A stretch of DNA of 64,000 nucleotides from CAXBNB01 sp040151475. GTDB taxonomy: Bacteria > Bacteroidota > Bacteroidia > Cytophagales > Cyclobacteriaceae. Below, one piece after another: positions 17,644 through 26,561 of the stretch. Each line of letters opens with the position of its first letter. The first letter of the stretch is position 1. Position numbers and translations under genes: made by a program. Under the pieces are notes generated by a model. The model saw only the letters and a list, made by a program, of their open reading frames with translations, was not told where the DNA came from and searched no databases. The DNA lies in NCBI RefSeq assembly GCF_040151475.1, contig NZ_JBDKWG010000137.1, positions 1 through 64,000 on the forward strand, in the 5' to 3' direction.

Positions 17644-18204
17644 ATGAAAATCATTAAAATGACCTTTGCTGTACTATTGATGCTTGTGAGTTTAAGCTCT
17701 ATTGCACAAGACAAAAAACCAATGCCAAGCCCTCCCGGATCAGTATCTACTACTGTAGGCCTTACTGATATAAGTATTACTTATTTCAGACCTCAAATGA
17801 AAGGAAGAAAGATCTTTGGAAGTGGAGATGGGTATCTTTTGCCATATGACAAATTGTGGCGTGCGGGAGCCAACTCTGGTACTGTGGTGACATTTAGCGA
17901 TGGTGTGAAAGTTGGAGGTAAGGATTTACCAGCCGGAGAATACTTGTTATTAGCCACACCAGGCAAGTCAAGTTGGACTGTTTTATTCTACAAAGACAAA
18001 TCTATAGGCGGAAACATGTCTAAAGTAGAAGATGCTAACATCGCTGCGAAAGTAACTGTAAGCCCAACAAAATTGGGAGATACAATTCAGGTGTTGACTT
18101 ACAATATTACTGACATCAGTAAAGACAGCAAATCAGCAAACATAGAGTTGGCTTGGGAAAATACTTCAGTTAAAATACCTGTTGTTGTTTCTTTAAATCA
18201 ATAA
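17644..18204 (+). CDS. DUF2911 family secreted protein
   Basis: A 186-residue protein with signal peptide (MKIIKMTFAVLLMLVSLSSI, then AQDK). The body carries the DUF2911 pattern: ITYFRPQMKGRKIFG, LLPYDKLWRAGANSGTVVTF, LPAGEYLLLATPG and WTVLFYKD. Found widely in Bacteroidota; the function is not known. Ends just before a bidirectional terminator. Confidence 0.88.
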   Translation: MKIIKMTFAVLLMLVSLSSIAQDKKPMPSPPGSVSTTVGLTDISITYFRPQMKGRKIFGSGDGYLLPYDKLWRAGANSGTVVTFSDGVKVGGKDLPAGEYLLLATPGKSSWTVLFYKDKSIGGNMSKVEDANIAAKVTVSPTKLGDTIQVLTYNITDISKDSKSANIELAWENTSVKIPVVVSLNQ

Positions 18205-18206
18205 CC

Positions 18207-18254
18207 TTAAAAAAAGGTGGCCTGTTGTAAATCCAGCAGGTCATCTTTTTTTAA
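18207..18254. terminator. Bidirectional Rho-independent terminator
   Basis: A stem of up to 18 bp, including AAAAAAAGGTGGCCTG (18209-18224) pairing with CAGGTCATCTTTTTTT (18237-18252), with two G-U pairs and a 12-base loop. A and T runs on the two sides serve both strands. It separates the converging DUF2911 gene and the V4R-like gene. Confidence 0.88.
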
Positions 18255-18279
18255 ATTTCTAAGTGTTCAATAAAATAGC

Positions 18280-19542
18280 CTAAGAAATCTGATCTTTTCT
18301 ACAAACAGTAAAACGATCTGATTCTTCACCAGTCATTCTGGTTTTTGCATCTACCACCACATATCTGTTTTCAGATTTAAAAATAGCATCAAATTGATTT
18401 TCATCTAGTGATATGTTGGTAGTTAATCTGGTATTATAGACCATATTCATGATACTGGTAACCATCCCTTCAAGGAAAAAGCAGATAGGAGCTTTGGTTT
18501 TTCCTACCATCTTAAGAAAGGCATTGGATTCACTACTTCCTGTAATATTAAACGTACTCTTGCCAGAAGGATTAAACCTTTCGACTTCCCATTTACCCCA
18601 TCCAAGTGTATTGATAAATGCTAAAATTCCATGAAGCTGATCGTCTGTGCTATTTACAGATGGAGCAATGGTGGTGCTCCATTCTTTAGAAGAAATAAGG
18701 TTACCCAATAAATGGAATGCACTCATTTGGGCTGATTGTATCATGATGGTTTTGGCTTTGATTACTCCATCACGCTTGTATTTCTTCTCTAACCCCATCA
18801 ATATGCGTACACTGATCAAACTGTAGTAGTTGGCATAATGCCGGGTAATTGTACTTCCAAAAGCTTCCATCAAGCCTGTTTCTTCATTGCCCTCAACTTC
18901 GACGGACGTAAAGGCCTCCAGAATATCACTGTAATTAATGGCTGTTTCTGTCGATTGGGGCTGGTTCTCAAAAGTTTGGACTACCCCTTCTCCTACTGAA
19001 TTTTGAAGCTTCTTCTTCAGCCCTCTAAAAACATCTATTCTGGTGGATGCATCTCCTTTAGAAACACATCGAATTAGCTTGGCATCAAAGGTTCCCAATG
19101 CTATATCATGTATGGCCTCAGTAGCTCCACACAAAAAACCCATGGTAAAGTATGCTACTCCATGCTCTTCAGGTTGCCTTTGTCCATATATCTTTTTCCA
19201 GGAAAGACCATAATGCTCACTCTCAGTCTCAACATAACCACCCTTCCTATGTACGTTTTTGAGATTTATCTTTCCAAAACCACAAAAACTATAATAATTC
19301 CCAACAATTTCCTTCCGTTTCTCTGCCGACCAATTAGGTTTATTCTGAAAACACTTACTAAACTGAGAGTAAGCTATTTCTTGAGCAGAATTGATAAGTA
19401 TAGAGTTGACATCTATATATTGTTTGATCTCTTCTATTGCCTTTTGAAGAAAGCAATTATAATAGTCTGTATGAATTGTTAATGGTTCCCCTGCAAAAAC
19501 ATAGGCATTTCTATCTTTATGGTACGATCCAAATTTCATCAT
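18280..19542 (-). CDS. Protein with two V4R-like (4-vinyl-reductase) domains
   Basis: A 420-residue soluble protein. Two similar blocks are seen. The first ends around residues 135-175 (GFLCGATEAIHDIALGTFDA, then KLIRCVSKGD). The second ends around 355-415 (CFFLEGMVTSIMNMVYNTRL, then RYVVVDAKTRMTGE). This layout of a Gly-rich helix followed by a cysteine-containing strand resembles V4R small-molecule-binding domains. The assignment is tentative. The start may be either of the first two Met codons. It ends at the shared terminator and has 268 bases of AT-rich DNA upstream. Confidence 0.5.
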   Translation of the reverse strand: MMKFGSYHKDRNAYVFAGEPLTIHTDYYNCFLQKAIEEIKQYIDVNSILINSAQEIAYSQFSKCFQNKPNWSAEKRKEIVGNYYSFCGFGKINLKNVHRKGGYVETESEHYGLSWKKIYGQRQPEEHGVAYFTMGFLCGATEAIHDIALGTFDAKLIRCVSKGDASTRIDVFRGLKKKLQNSVGEGVVQTFENQPQSTETAINYSDILEAFTSVEVEGNEETGLMEAFGSTITRHYANYYSLISVRILMGLEKKYKRDGVIKAKTIMIQSAQMSAFHLLGNLISSKEWSTTIAPSVNSTDDQLHGILAFINTLGWGKWEVERFNPSGKSTFNITGSSESNAFLKMVGKTKAPICFFLEGMVTSIMNMVYNTRLTTNISLDENQFDAIFKSENRYVVVDAKTRMTGEESDRFTVCRKDQIS

Positions 19543-19746
19543 CTACAATTCTCGTTTTTAATAAATTTCAAGATACAAATTAAATAGATATTAAAGCATA
19601 TTGATCTATTATATCGAAATTTTTATATACTCTTTTTACTTTAATCTAAATTTCAATAGTCAACATTTAATATCCTTATAATCAAAATATTAGAATTAAA
19701 TATTAAATAACAATAGTAAACATTAAAATTGAATACACAAAGGGAA

Positions 19747-19779
19747 GAAAAAAGGCAGTCAGAATTATCTGACTGCCTT
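19747..19779 (-). terminator. Rho-independent terminator after the UPF0114 gene
   Basis: Minus strand AAGGCAGTCAGA, loop TAAT, TCTGACTGCCTT is a perfect 12-bp hairpin extending into TTTTTT. It lies about 32 bases past the stop at 19811. The rest of 19543-19810 is AT-rich without a visible gene. Confidence 0.88.
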
Positions 19780-19810
19780 AAATGCTTTTTTTAGCGAAAT
19801 ACTTGTATCT

Positions 19811-20392
19811 CTATTCCTCTTCTAAACCTTCCTTGTGTTTATGACCTATCGCATGATAAGAATGTACGGTTTTTTCTGTAACAGAAAGCAACAAAGCAGA
19901 AAGGATAAACACCATGTGAATACCAATCTCCATCACCACACTAATTACTTCTGGCTTATCACCAATTGCTGACTCCCTATAATCGACGAATGTTTTCAAC
20001 AACTGCACTCCTGAAATAGAAGCCAGTGAAGTAGCCAGTTTAATCTTCAACATGCCAGCATCCAACCCATCCAGCCATAGAGGCTTATCATCATGCATAT
20101 CTACATCTATTTTACTGGTAAAAATAGAATACCCACCAATAGTCACCATCACCACCAGATTCATCACCATAGAAATATCAACCAAACTCAATACGATTAA
20201 CATGATCTTAGCTTCACCTTCGATTAGTAAAACATGTTGCAAATGCAGGAGTTCTTGAAAAAATTTGACAAGGTATAGAAAGGAACCGATAGCCAATCCG
20301 CCATACAAAGGTGCCTGTACCCACCTACTCCAAAAAACAAAAGCCTCAAAAGTATTCTCTAAACCATTAAAAGTCTTCTTAAAACTAGCCAT
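19811..20392 (-). CDS. UPF0114 (YqhA-like) inner-membrane protein
   Basis: A 193-residue protein with about four membrane helices. The start LENTFEAFVFWSRWVQAPLY and the central VDISMVMNLVVMVTIGGYSIF match the UPF0114/TIGR00645 family. The motif KIKLATSLASISGVQLLKTF follows. The function in bacteria is unknown. It is a single gene with its own terminator. Confidence 0.88.
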   Translation of the reverse strand: MASFKKTFNGLENTFEAFVFWSRWVQAPLYGGLAIGSFLYLVKFFQELLHLQHVLLIEGEAKIMLIVLSLVDISMVMNLVVMVTIGGYSIFTSKIDVDMHDDKPLWLDGLDAGMLKIKLATSLASISGVQLLKTFVDYRESAIGDKPEVISVVMEIGIHMVFILSALLLSVTEKTVHSYHAIGHKHKEGLEEE

Positions 20393-20508
20393 GTGTTGAT
20401 TTTATAAGTTTTGTAAAAATGTAAGGATAAAAATAGTGCTTATTTTGAATAATAAAACCGTATTAGACAATAATTATATTATTATTTAGGTAAAAATACG
20501 GATAAATT

Positions 20509-20913
20509 TCACTCTCGAACTACCAGGGTTTTCAGGATGATATCATGTAAGGATTTTCTGTCTTTCCTGAAATAAATGATAAAAATACCCAGAAAAAGAA
20601 ACAATATTGAAACATACTTTAATAACACCCTGCAAAAAGCAATCGGTACAGAAATTCTGGTTCCATCCTCATTTATTACTTTAAGTTGATGGTACTTTTT
20701 CCCCGGGGTTCCCTGCCACACTGAAGATTCAAAAAGGGTGAAATAAAGAGTGATAACGGTCAAACAAATGGCGTATAATACAGTATTGCTTTCTACTACA
20801 AATGAACAAATCAAAAAAAACAACATCAGTATGGTAATATCAATATTGTAAGCGAACAATCTGGCGGAAAAACCAACAGGCTCGTATTTATTATCAATAC
20901 TTTTGTGTTCCAT
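20509..20913 (-). CDS. RDD-family membrane protein
   Basis: A 134-residue protein with two to three hydrophobic helices. The N-terminal GFSARLFAYNIDITIL corresponds to the R-x-x-A-x-x-x-D pattern of RDD proteins, and WQGTPGKKYHQLKVI is the second hallmark. The function is generally unknown; some relatives are transport-linked. It is divergent from the SRPBCC gene, with about 100 bases between the starts. Confidence 0.85.
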   Translation of the reverse strand: MEHKSIDNKYEPVGFSARLFAYNIDITILMLFFLICSFVVESNTVLYAICLTVITLYFTLFESSVWQGTPGKKYHQLKVINEDGTRISVPIAFCRVLLKYVSILFLFLGIFIIYFRKDRKSLHDIILKTLVVRE

Positions 20914-21011
20914 ACTCTTTCACCTATATCAAATTTGCAACACAAATTAAGTCAATATTTTGAAGGGAAATTTGATTTATTTAACTTCATACCAAACAAA
21001 ACCAATCTAAT

Positions 21012-21551
21012 ATGAAAATCATTAAAATCATCGGAATTGCTATAGTGGCAATCATTGGTGTAGTTCTTATCGTAGGAATGTTATCACCAAGAGAGGTAGA
21101 ACTGGAACGGTCGATTACAATCGACGCAAATGCAGAGTCTGTTTTTGAAGAGATCAAAGGAATAAAAGCATTGAATTCATGGTCTCCATGGCAAAAAATT
21201 GATCCTCAAGGTACTAAATACACTTTTGAAGGACCTGAAACGGGAGTTGGCTCTAAGATGTCCTGGGAGAGTGAGCATCCAGATGTAGGTACCGGATCTC
21301 AGGAAATTATAGAAAGTGTTGAAAACAAAAAAGTAAGGACTGAACTTTACTTTGGAGGTTTTGATACACCTAACTACGCCGACATAACGATCGAACCTGA
21401 TGGTTATAAAAGTAAAGTAACCTGGACTTTTGAAGGAGATATGGGCTCAAATCCTGTATGGAAATTAATGGGACTCATGATGGACAGCATGTTGGGGCCA
21501 TCCTACGAAGAAGGCCTTCAAAACCTCAAAGCTCAGGTAGAGTCAAAATAG
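21012..21551 (+). CDS. SRPBCC-fold (polyketide-cyclase-like) protein with N-terminal membrane anchor
   Basis: A 179-residue protein. One N-terminal hydrophobic helix (IIGIAIVAIIGVVLIVGML) precedes a START-like SRPBCC domain beginning ELERSITIDANAESVFEEI, with NSWSPWQKIDP as the typical polyketide-cyclase-2 motif. Such proteins bind small hydrophobic ligands; no ligand is evident. It converges on the glycan cluster, with no obvious terminator in the 82-base gap. Confidence 0.83.
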   Translation: MKIIKIIGIAIVAIIGVVLIVGMLSPREVELERSITIDANAESVFEEIKGIKALNSWSPWQKIDPQGTKYTFEGPETGVGSKMSWESEHPDVGTGSQEIIESVENKKVRTELYFGGFDTPNYADITIEPDGYKSKVTWTFEGDMGSNPVWKLMGLMMDSMLGPSYEEGLQNLKAQVESK

Positions 21552-21633
21552 AAAAAAGCAATGTTGAATCAACATAAAATTTAGAATATTCTTCATTGAA
21601 AGAAGGAATAATGCATAACCTGAAAATTGAACT

Positions 21634-23121
21634 TTAATTGGCTTTTAGCAACAGTTGAATCTTCTTGTATATCGGATATATTCTAAAAATCACCAACCAT
21701 TTAATGAGAATGTATTTTAAACTTCCATTAACAGGAACTGCAAGTACATCTATTGATAATTTCTCAATGATTTTTCTATGTAGAACAGGGTTATACCTAT
21801 CTCTGTATTTTTCATCCACTGACAGAAATATGGTCATTAACTCCCTGCAATTGAAAGGCGAAAAATCTTCAATAGCTGAACCCATAGCAGACCTGCCATT
21901 AGCAAACCAATTACCCATCTTCTCTTCCCAATAAAACATATCCAGAATATTATACCCATTATTCTTAAACGAAACTGCATTGTTGTCTATCCATTTTTGA
22001 TATTGATCCTTCACAAAATCAAACTCCTCGAATTTATTCAATCGGGCAAGTATTGCTCCCGAAACATTGTTCTGGTTGGCTTGGTAATGGAAATAATTTC
22101 GGGCAGCTTCACTTACACAGGTAACATTCAATCTATCCTTATACTTTTTGAAAAATTCATTGTAAAATGCAGGATATAAAACAGGATTAGACAACTCGAC
22201 ATTCTTTGTCATCAAGGCTTTGACATCATCTTCCAGTTCAGCATCATACTCTATTACATAATAATCGACTCCCAAAATTTCCAACAACTTCTTAGGCGTT
22301 TTGATGTCTTGGTCTGTATCCTTAAGGTGTTTGTGCTTGAAAATAAAATAATGATGGCTATCAGGTATGTGCATAGATGCAGCCAGCATCATTCTACTAT
22401 CCCATCCACCTGTCACAGCAATCATCAACTTATACCTATAGCTAGCGGCTTCTAAAAAGCCCTTGATGTATTTTGAGCTAAGCTTCACAGCCTCTTCCAA
22501 TGGTAGTTTTGTGACTTTTTTCCCTGGGTAATATCTAGTGGATTCACCCCTGTGTAAATCGAGATAATGATTGACAGACAAATGTTTGACGCCAAAATAT
22601 TGAGTAGTATCCAAAATTCGCTCTTTCCGCAATTGAAATTTTTCGGAGTTGTAAAACTCAGCTCCTTCAACACATTTCTGTAGCTCAACATATTCTGACA
22701 ACAAACTAGGCTGTGAGGCAAGCCAAAGACTGCCTTTTTTCAAATAAAATACTTCCCTCTGCCCCGCTGCATCATGAAACAATTTAAAATTCCGGTCATC
22801 ACAATAGATAATAAGAAACCGACCTGCATACTTTGCTGAATTTTCTAAGACCGCCTCAAATGTCTCATTTTCAACCAAGATATCTACTATCTGCTGATTG
22901 CCAAAAGTCGGATTTTTAGAATCAAAAATAAAACCAATAAGAACTACAGACTTACCATAAATGCTACTAATAGCAACCTCCAAATTGGGATGTGAGTAAA
23001 CGAAGAGATTACCAATATTCGTGGTATTCCATTCATTGAACCCATTCAATTCAGAAGAAGTAATAATAAACTGTCTGTTAAATAAAAGCTCGTTTTTTTC
23101 TTCTTCTGTCATCATGGACAA
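21634..23121 (-). CDS. Asparagine-synthase-like protein lacking the glutaminase nucleophile
   Basis: A 495-residue protein. Residues 1-190 resemble the Ntn-glutaminase half of AsnB, including FHDAAGQREVFY, but the required Cys2 is absent: the chain starts MSMMTEEE. The synthetase half has the PP-loop near residues 237-242 (TGGWDS), which binds ATP. It probably adenylates a carboxylate and may amidate an unknown substrate with free ammonia or another nucleophile. Relatives sit in capsule and exopolysaccharide clusters, as here. Last gene of the five-gene unit, 15 bases after the flippase. Confidence 0.78.
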   Translation of the reverse strand: MSMMTEEEKNELLFNRQFIITSSELNGFNEWNTTNIGNLFVYSHPNLEVAISSIYGKSVVLIGFIFDSKNPTFGNQQIVDILVENETFEAVLENSAKYAGRFLIIYCDDRNFKLFHDAAGQREVFYLKKGSLWLASQPSLLSEYVELQKCVEGAEFYNSEKFQLRKERILDTTQYFGVKHLSVNHYLDLHRGESTRYYPGKKVTKLPLEEAVKLSSKYIKGFLEAASYRYKLMIAVTGGWDSRMMLAASMHIPDSHHYFIFKHKHLKDTDQDIKTPKKLLEILGVDYYVIEYDAELEDDVKALMTKNVELSNPVLYPAFYNEFFKKYKDRLNVTCVSEAARNYFHYQANQNNVSGAILARLNKFEEFDFVKDQYQKWIDNNAVSFKNNGYNILDMFYWEEKMGNWFANGRSAMGSAIEDFSPFNCRELMTIFLSVDEKYRDRYNPVLHRKIIEKLSIDVLAVPVNGSLKYILIKWLVIFRIYPIYKKIQLLLKAN

Positions 23122-23136
23122 TTAAAATGAGATCAA

Positions 23137-24618
23137 TCAATTGAATTTCTTAAGCAATTTCAGCAATGACGAATTTATGTCTTCAGAAATCTTTAATCCA
23201 AAAGCGGGAATCCAGTATATTAAGGTCAAAAGGGTTCCTCTGATAAGTATATTCAAATATAAATTTTCAAATACAGGTATAAATACCAGCAAACCAAAGC
23301 ATACCAAGCCTAAAAGAGTAATCTTGATGATGTTGCTATCAAACGGTTGATAATCTAGTTTGATAAGTAGAAATACATATCTCAAAACATTCACCAATAT
23401 AACAGCAAGAGCGGACGCTATAGCCGCACCTGTAATTCCATACAGGGGAATGAAAATATAGTTTAGAACGATCACCAAAAGAATCAATCCCGCTATGAAA
23501 AATGTGTTGTACCTGAAGTACTTGGAAGTGGAAATAATCTCAGTGTTTACCCCTGTCAGCATATCAAACAATTGCCCAATGCCAATGAACAATATCACAT
23601 ATTTACCCGCAGAATATTCTACGGGTATAAGTTCGAAAACAAAATCAATATTGAGCCATACCCCCAAAAACAAATAGACTGCAAACAGAAACTGGTTCAA
23701 ACAACTCTTAGAATACACTTCCTTTATGGTAGATAAGTCATTGGCTTTCCAGGCATCTGAAACCACTACAATGGCTACTCTTTTGACACTTTTAGCAGGT
23801 ATACTGACAAAAATACCAAAAAAGAATACGGTGGTGTAGATCCCATTCTCAGCAAGTCCCAACATATTGCTAATCATTACCCTATCCACTTCCAAAACTA
23901 TAATAGTTCCCATACTCCCCAGCAATCCGTACAACCCCAACATCTTTATTTCTTTACCCAATCCTGTACTTGCTCTTTTGAATTTGGACAAGTCAAGATT
24001 GAAACTATTCTTGTAAAAGACATAAACCACTGTAACTATACCGGGAACACTCAAGCCAAAGATGTAAAGGATAAACAGATAGATAAAGTCATACCCTTCC
24101 AGCAACCAATAGGCAATCAGAGCAAATGTAAGAATGATTTTAGCCAGAAAGTTTTCTGTAATAGCACCAAGTACCGAATTGTACAGCATTCTAATGAATG
24201 TATCAAAATTCTTAAAGATCAAACGAAATAGAAACAACACAGTAAATCCTGCGACAAAGGGAGCAAAATACTTAGCTTCATTCCTGTCTTCTATTAACAC
24301 ATTTTCAAGTAATAAGAATGCAATTATCCCTAGAAGTCCCCCTATTACTGTCATTATCAATGAAAACGAAAAGTATCCGTTGTGACTTGAACTGCTCTGG
24401 TCTCTGAACTTAGGGAATATTTTTACCGTAACCAATGGAATACCCAAAGCAAAAATAGTAGAAAAAATCACGGTGGTAGAATTAAGAAAGCCAAGTAAAC
24501 CTATGTCTTCCTTTGAAATAAGATTGGGCATCAATATGGTAGAATTCAAAAAACCAACAGCCACACCCATGTAGTTGAAAAGAGTAGATTGTATGGCTTG
24601 TTTTTTAATGATCCCCAT
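23137..24618 (-). CDS. Polysaccharide flippase (MATE/MOP superfamily, Wzx-like)
   Basis: A 493-residue inner-membrane protein with about 14 hydrophobic helices. The start KKQAIQSTLFNYMGVAVGFL followed by NSTILMPNLISKEDIGLLGF is characteristic of Wzx/RfbX-type oligosaccharide transporters. It probably moves a lipid-linked glycan across the membrane. It starts 5 bases after the methyltransferase gene. No Wzy polymerase or Wzz is seen in the window. Confidence 0.87.
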   Translation of the reverse strand: MGIIKKQAIQSTLFNYMGVAVGFLNSTILMPNLISKEDIGLLGFLNSTTVIFSTIFALGIPLVTVKIFPKFRDQSSSSHNGYFSFSLIMTVIGGLLGIIAFLLLENVLIEDRNEAKYFAPFVAGFTVLFLFRLIFKNFDTFIRMLYNSVLGAITENFLAKIILTFALIAYWLLEGYDFIYLFILYIFGLSVPGIVTVVYVFYKNSFNLDLSKFKRASTGLGKEIKMLGLYGLLGSMGTIIVLEVDRVMISNMLGLAENGIYTTVFFFGIFVSIPAKSVKRVAIVVVSDAWKANDLSTIKEVYSKSCLNQFLFAVYLFLGVWLNIDFVFELIPVEYSAGKYVILFIGIGQLFDMLTGVNTEIISTSKYFRYNTFFIAGLILLVIVLNYIFIPLYGITGAAIASALAVILVNVLRYVFLLIKLDYQPFDSNIIKITLLGLVCFGLLVFIPVFENLYLNILIRGTLLTLIYWIPAFGLKISEDINSSLLKLLKKFN

Positions 24619-24623
24619 ATATG

Positions 24624-25337
24624 TTAGGGTTTAACCCAAAATGTAGTGTCTGTTGATCCTGAAGTGCAAGTGTAACTTTTCCACTCGCTTAATTTGTCAA
24701 AAACGATAGAATACCTTTCTCTTTCGGAATTGTCAAGAATCATTAAACCTCCACTTTTCAAATGTTTCATACTGGTAAACAAGCATTCAGGTCTGGCACG
24801 TCCATCTATCAGAATGTAATCAAAATAGCCATTTTCAAAGTCCTTCAGCACATTAAAGTAGTTGTTGTACATTTTTCGGTACTCAAAGTCCTTTGTCTTG
24901 AGGTTCCATTCCTTGTAAAATGCAGGCAGTTCCATTTCTTCACTTTCCGAATTGGCTGGCACAAATCTATAATCAACATTGTCAATTCCTTCTTTTTCCA
25001 GTTTTTGTTTCACCATGTGATACCAAGTTTCGTGGTGCTCTATACTCACCACAAATTTTGACCTTTCACAAAAAAAATGAGTGCTTCTGCCACTACCGAA
25101 CTCCACTCCGATCATTTCATCGGTCAAGTATTTCTTAAAAAACTCGATGGCAGTGATACACAACCAAGGCAAACCCGGGTTAAAAGACTGATAGACCTTA
25201 TTGTAAAATTTTATTAAAGGCCTTTGAACTCTCCATACCATATAGTCCAACCCTCTTTTTTTACCAGTTTTATAGTTTTTGGTGATAATTAAAGGATTAC
25301 TATCAATCTTTTTCAACAACTCTAATGGATTGCCCAT
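24624..25337 (-). CDS. SAM-dependent methyltransferase-like protein
   Basis: A 237-residue soluble protein. Its Rossmann core includes IGVEFGSGRSTHFFCERS (SAM glycine motif, about residue 75), VVSIEHHETWYHMV (second strand acidic position), and YFDYILIDGRARPECL with GGLMILDN. The pattern resembles class I methyltransferases of glycan clusters. The substrate is unknown. Only one base separates it from the glycosyltransferase upstream, so they are translationally linked. Confidence 0.72.
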   Translation of the reverse strand: MGNPLELLKKIDSNPLIITKNYKTGKKRGLDYMVWRVQRPLIKFYNKVYQSFNPGLPWLCITAIEFFKKYLTDEMIGVEFGSGRSTHFFCERSKFVVSIEHHETWYHMVKQKLEKEGIDNVDYRFVPANSESEEMELPAFYKEWNLKTKDFEYRKMYNNYFNVLKDFENGYFDYILIDGRARPECLFTSMKHLKSGGLMILDNSERERYSIVFDKLSEWKSYTCTSGSTDTTFWVKP

Positions 25338-25338
25338 A

Positions 25339-26550
25339 TCAACTAATCAATCTTTTTTTATAATATTCAACCAACTCCTGCCCCGTTTTATTCCAATGAT
25401 ACTTTTGAGCAACCGCCAGTTTTCCTTGCTCCGCACATTTGCTCCTTTTGGCTTCATCATTGAACAGTTCCAATGTTTTCAAAACAAAATCATCAACAGA
25501 CCTGTCTTTAAAAACCATTCCTGTTTCGGTTTCATTCACCAGATTTTCTTGTGCAGTGCAGTCACTTACCAACAGTACTCCTCCCAATGCCATATATTGG
25601 AACAACTTGTTGGCATAAGTAGTATCATGATGGATGTTTCTTTCCAAAGGAGAAATGCAAATATTACTGGCTGCAATATAGGATGGAAACAAATCTGATT
25701 GCTGCCAGCCCAGGAAATCAACCTGTTCGGTAATTTTTAGGGATTCTACCAATTGAGCTAATTGGCTGTCAAAAGAACTTTTTCCAACCACTACCAGTTT
25801 TATATTCTGAATAGAACTCTTTAGTTTTTCAACTGCCTTGACGGCTGTAATCAATCCACGGCGCTCCGAAGTATCTCCCAAATACAACAACACAAAATTA
25901 TCCTGATATCGATCTACAATAGTACTGTCTATAGATTGGCTAGAAGCATAATCCTCTTCAACTACATTTGGTGCCACCACTATTTTATCCTGAGCAATTT
26001 CTGTACGATTAACAATCTCTTCTTTGGCATGTTTGGTTACCACCACCACCCCATCGGATTTAGAGATATACTCCTCTTCTCTTTTTTTCCATATCGAAGG
26101 ATAAATTAGAAGCTTCCACGGAAATGACCTGACATGTTTGTAAAACTTCATTATTTCAGGCCTGTTTTCATGTAAATCCAACACTACTTTAAAGTCGATT
26201 TTAGATTTGATCATAAAAACAGCTCTCGCCACCTGAACATCATGAATATGAACCACATGGCAACCCACTGTTCGGATGAATTCCGCAATTGGTTTTTTTA
26301 ATAAAATGTGATAAAAAGGAAAAGTATATGCCAATGCAGATAGCTTATACAACAGCTTACTGCAATAAAACCTATGAACATGTATGCCTTTATAGATTTC
26401 CTGCTTGACAAAATCCTTGGAATAAGAAAATGCAAAAAGATGGACTTCCATTCCTGCATCGATCAAAACCCTGGCTTCATTCTCCACCCTGGGATCGGGA
26501 GGAAAATCATTGTCCAAAATCATACCGACTATAGGTTTCTTTTTTTCCAA
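25339..26550 (-). CDS. Glycosyltransferase family 4
   Basis: A 403-residue GT-B enzyme. The N-terminal NDFPPDPRVENEARVLIDAG is a frequent GT4 opening that binds the acceptor. The C-terminal half contains LLYLGDTSERRGL, KLVVVGKSS, and ISPLERNIHHDTTYANKLFQ with the EX7E-like donor region, then MALGGVLLVSD. It adds a sugar from a nucleotide donor, probably in a surface glycan. The specificity cannot be told. Confidence 0.88.
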   Translation of the reverse strand: MEKKKPIVGMILDNDFPPDPRVENEARVLIDAGMEVHLFAFSYSKDFVKQEIYKGIHVHRFYCSKLLYKLSALAYTFPFYHILLKKPIAEFIRTVGCHVVHIHDVQVARAVFMIKSKIDFKVVLDLHENRPEIMKFYKHVRSFPWKLLIYPSIWKKREEEYISKSDGVVVVTKHAKEEIVNRTEIAQDKIVVAPNVVEEDYASSQSIDSTIVDRYQDNFVLLYLGDTSERRGLITAVKAVEKLKSSIQNIKLVVVGKSSFDSQLAQLVESLKITEQVDFLGWQQSDLFPSYIAASNICISPLERNIHHDTTYANKLFQYMALGGVLLVSDCTAQENLVNETETGMVFKDRSVDDFVLKTLELFNDEAKRSKCAEQGKLAVAQKYHWNKTGQELVEYYKKRLIS

Positions 26551-26561
26551 AGAGAGAAAAT

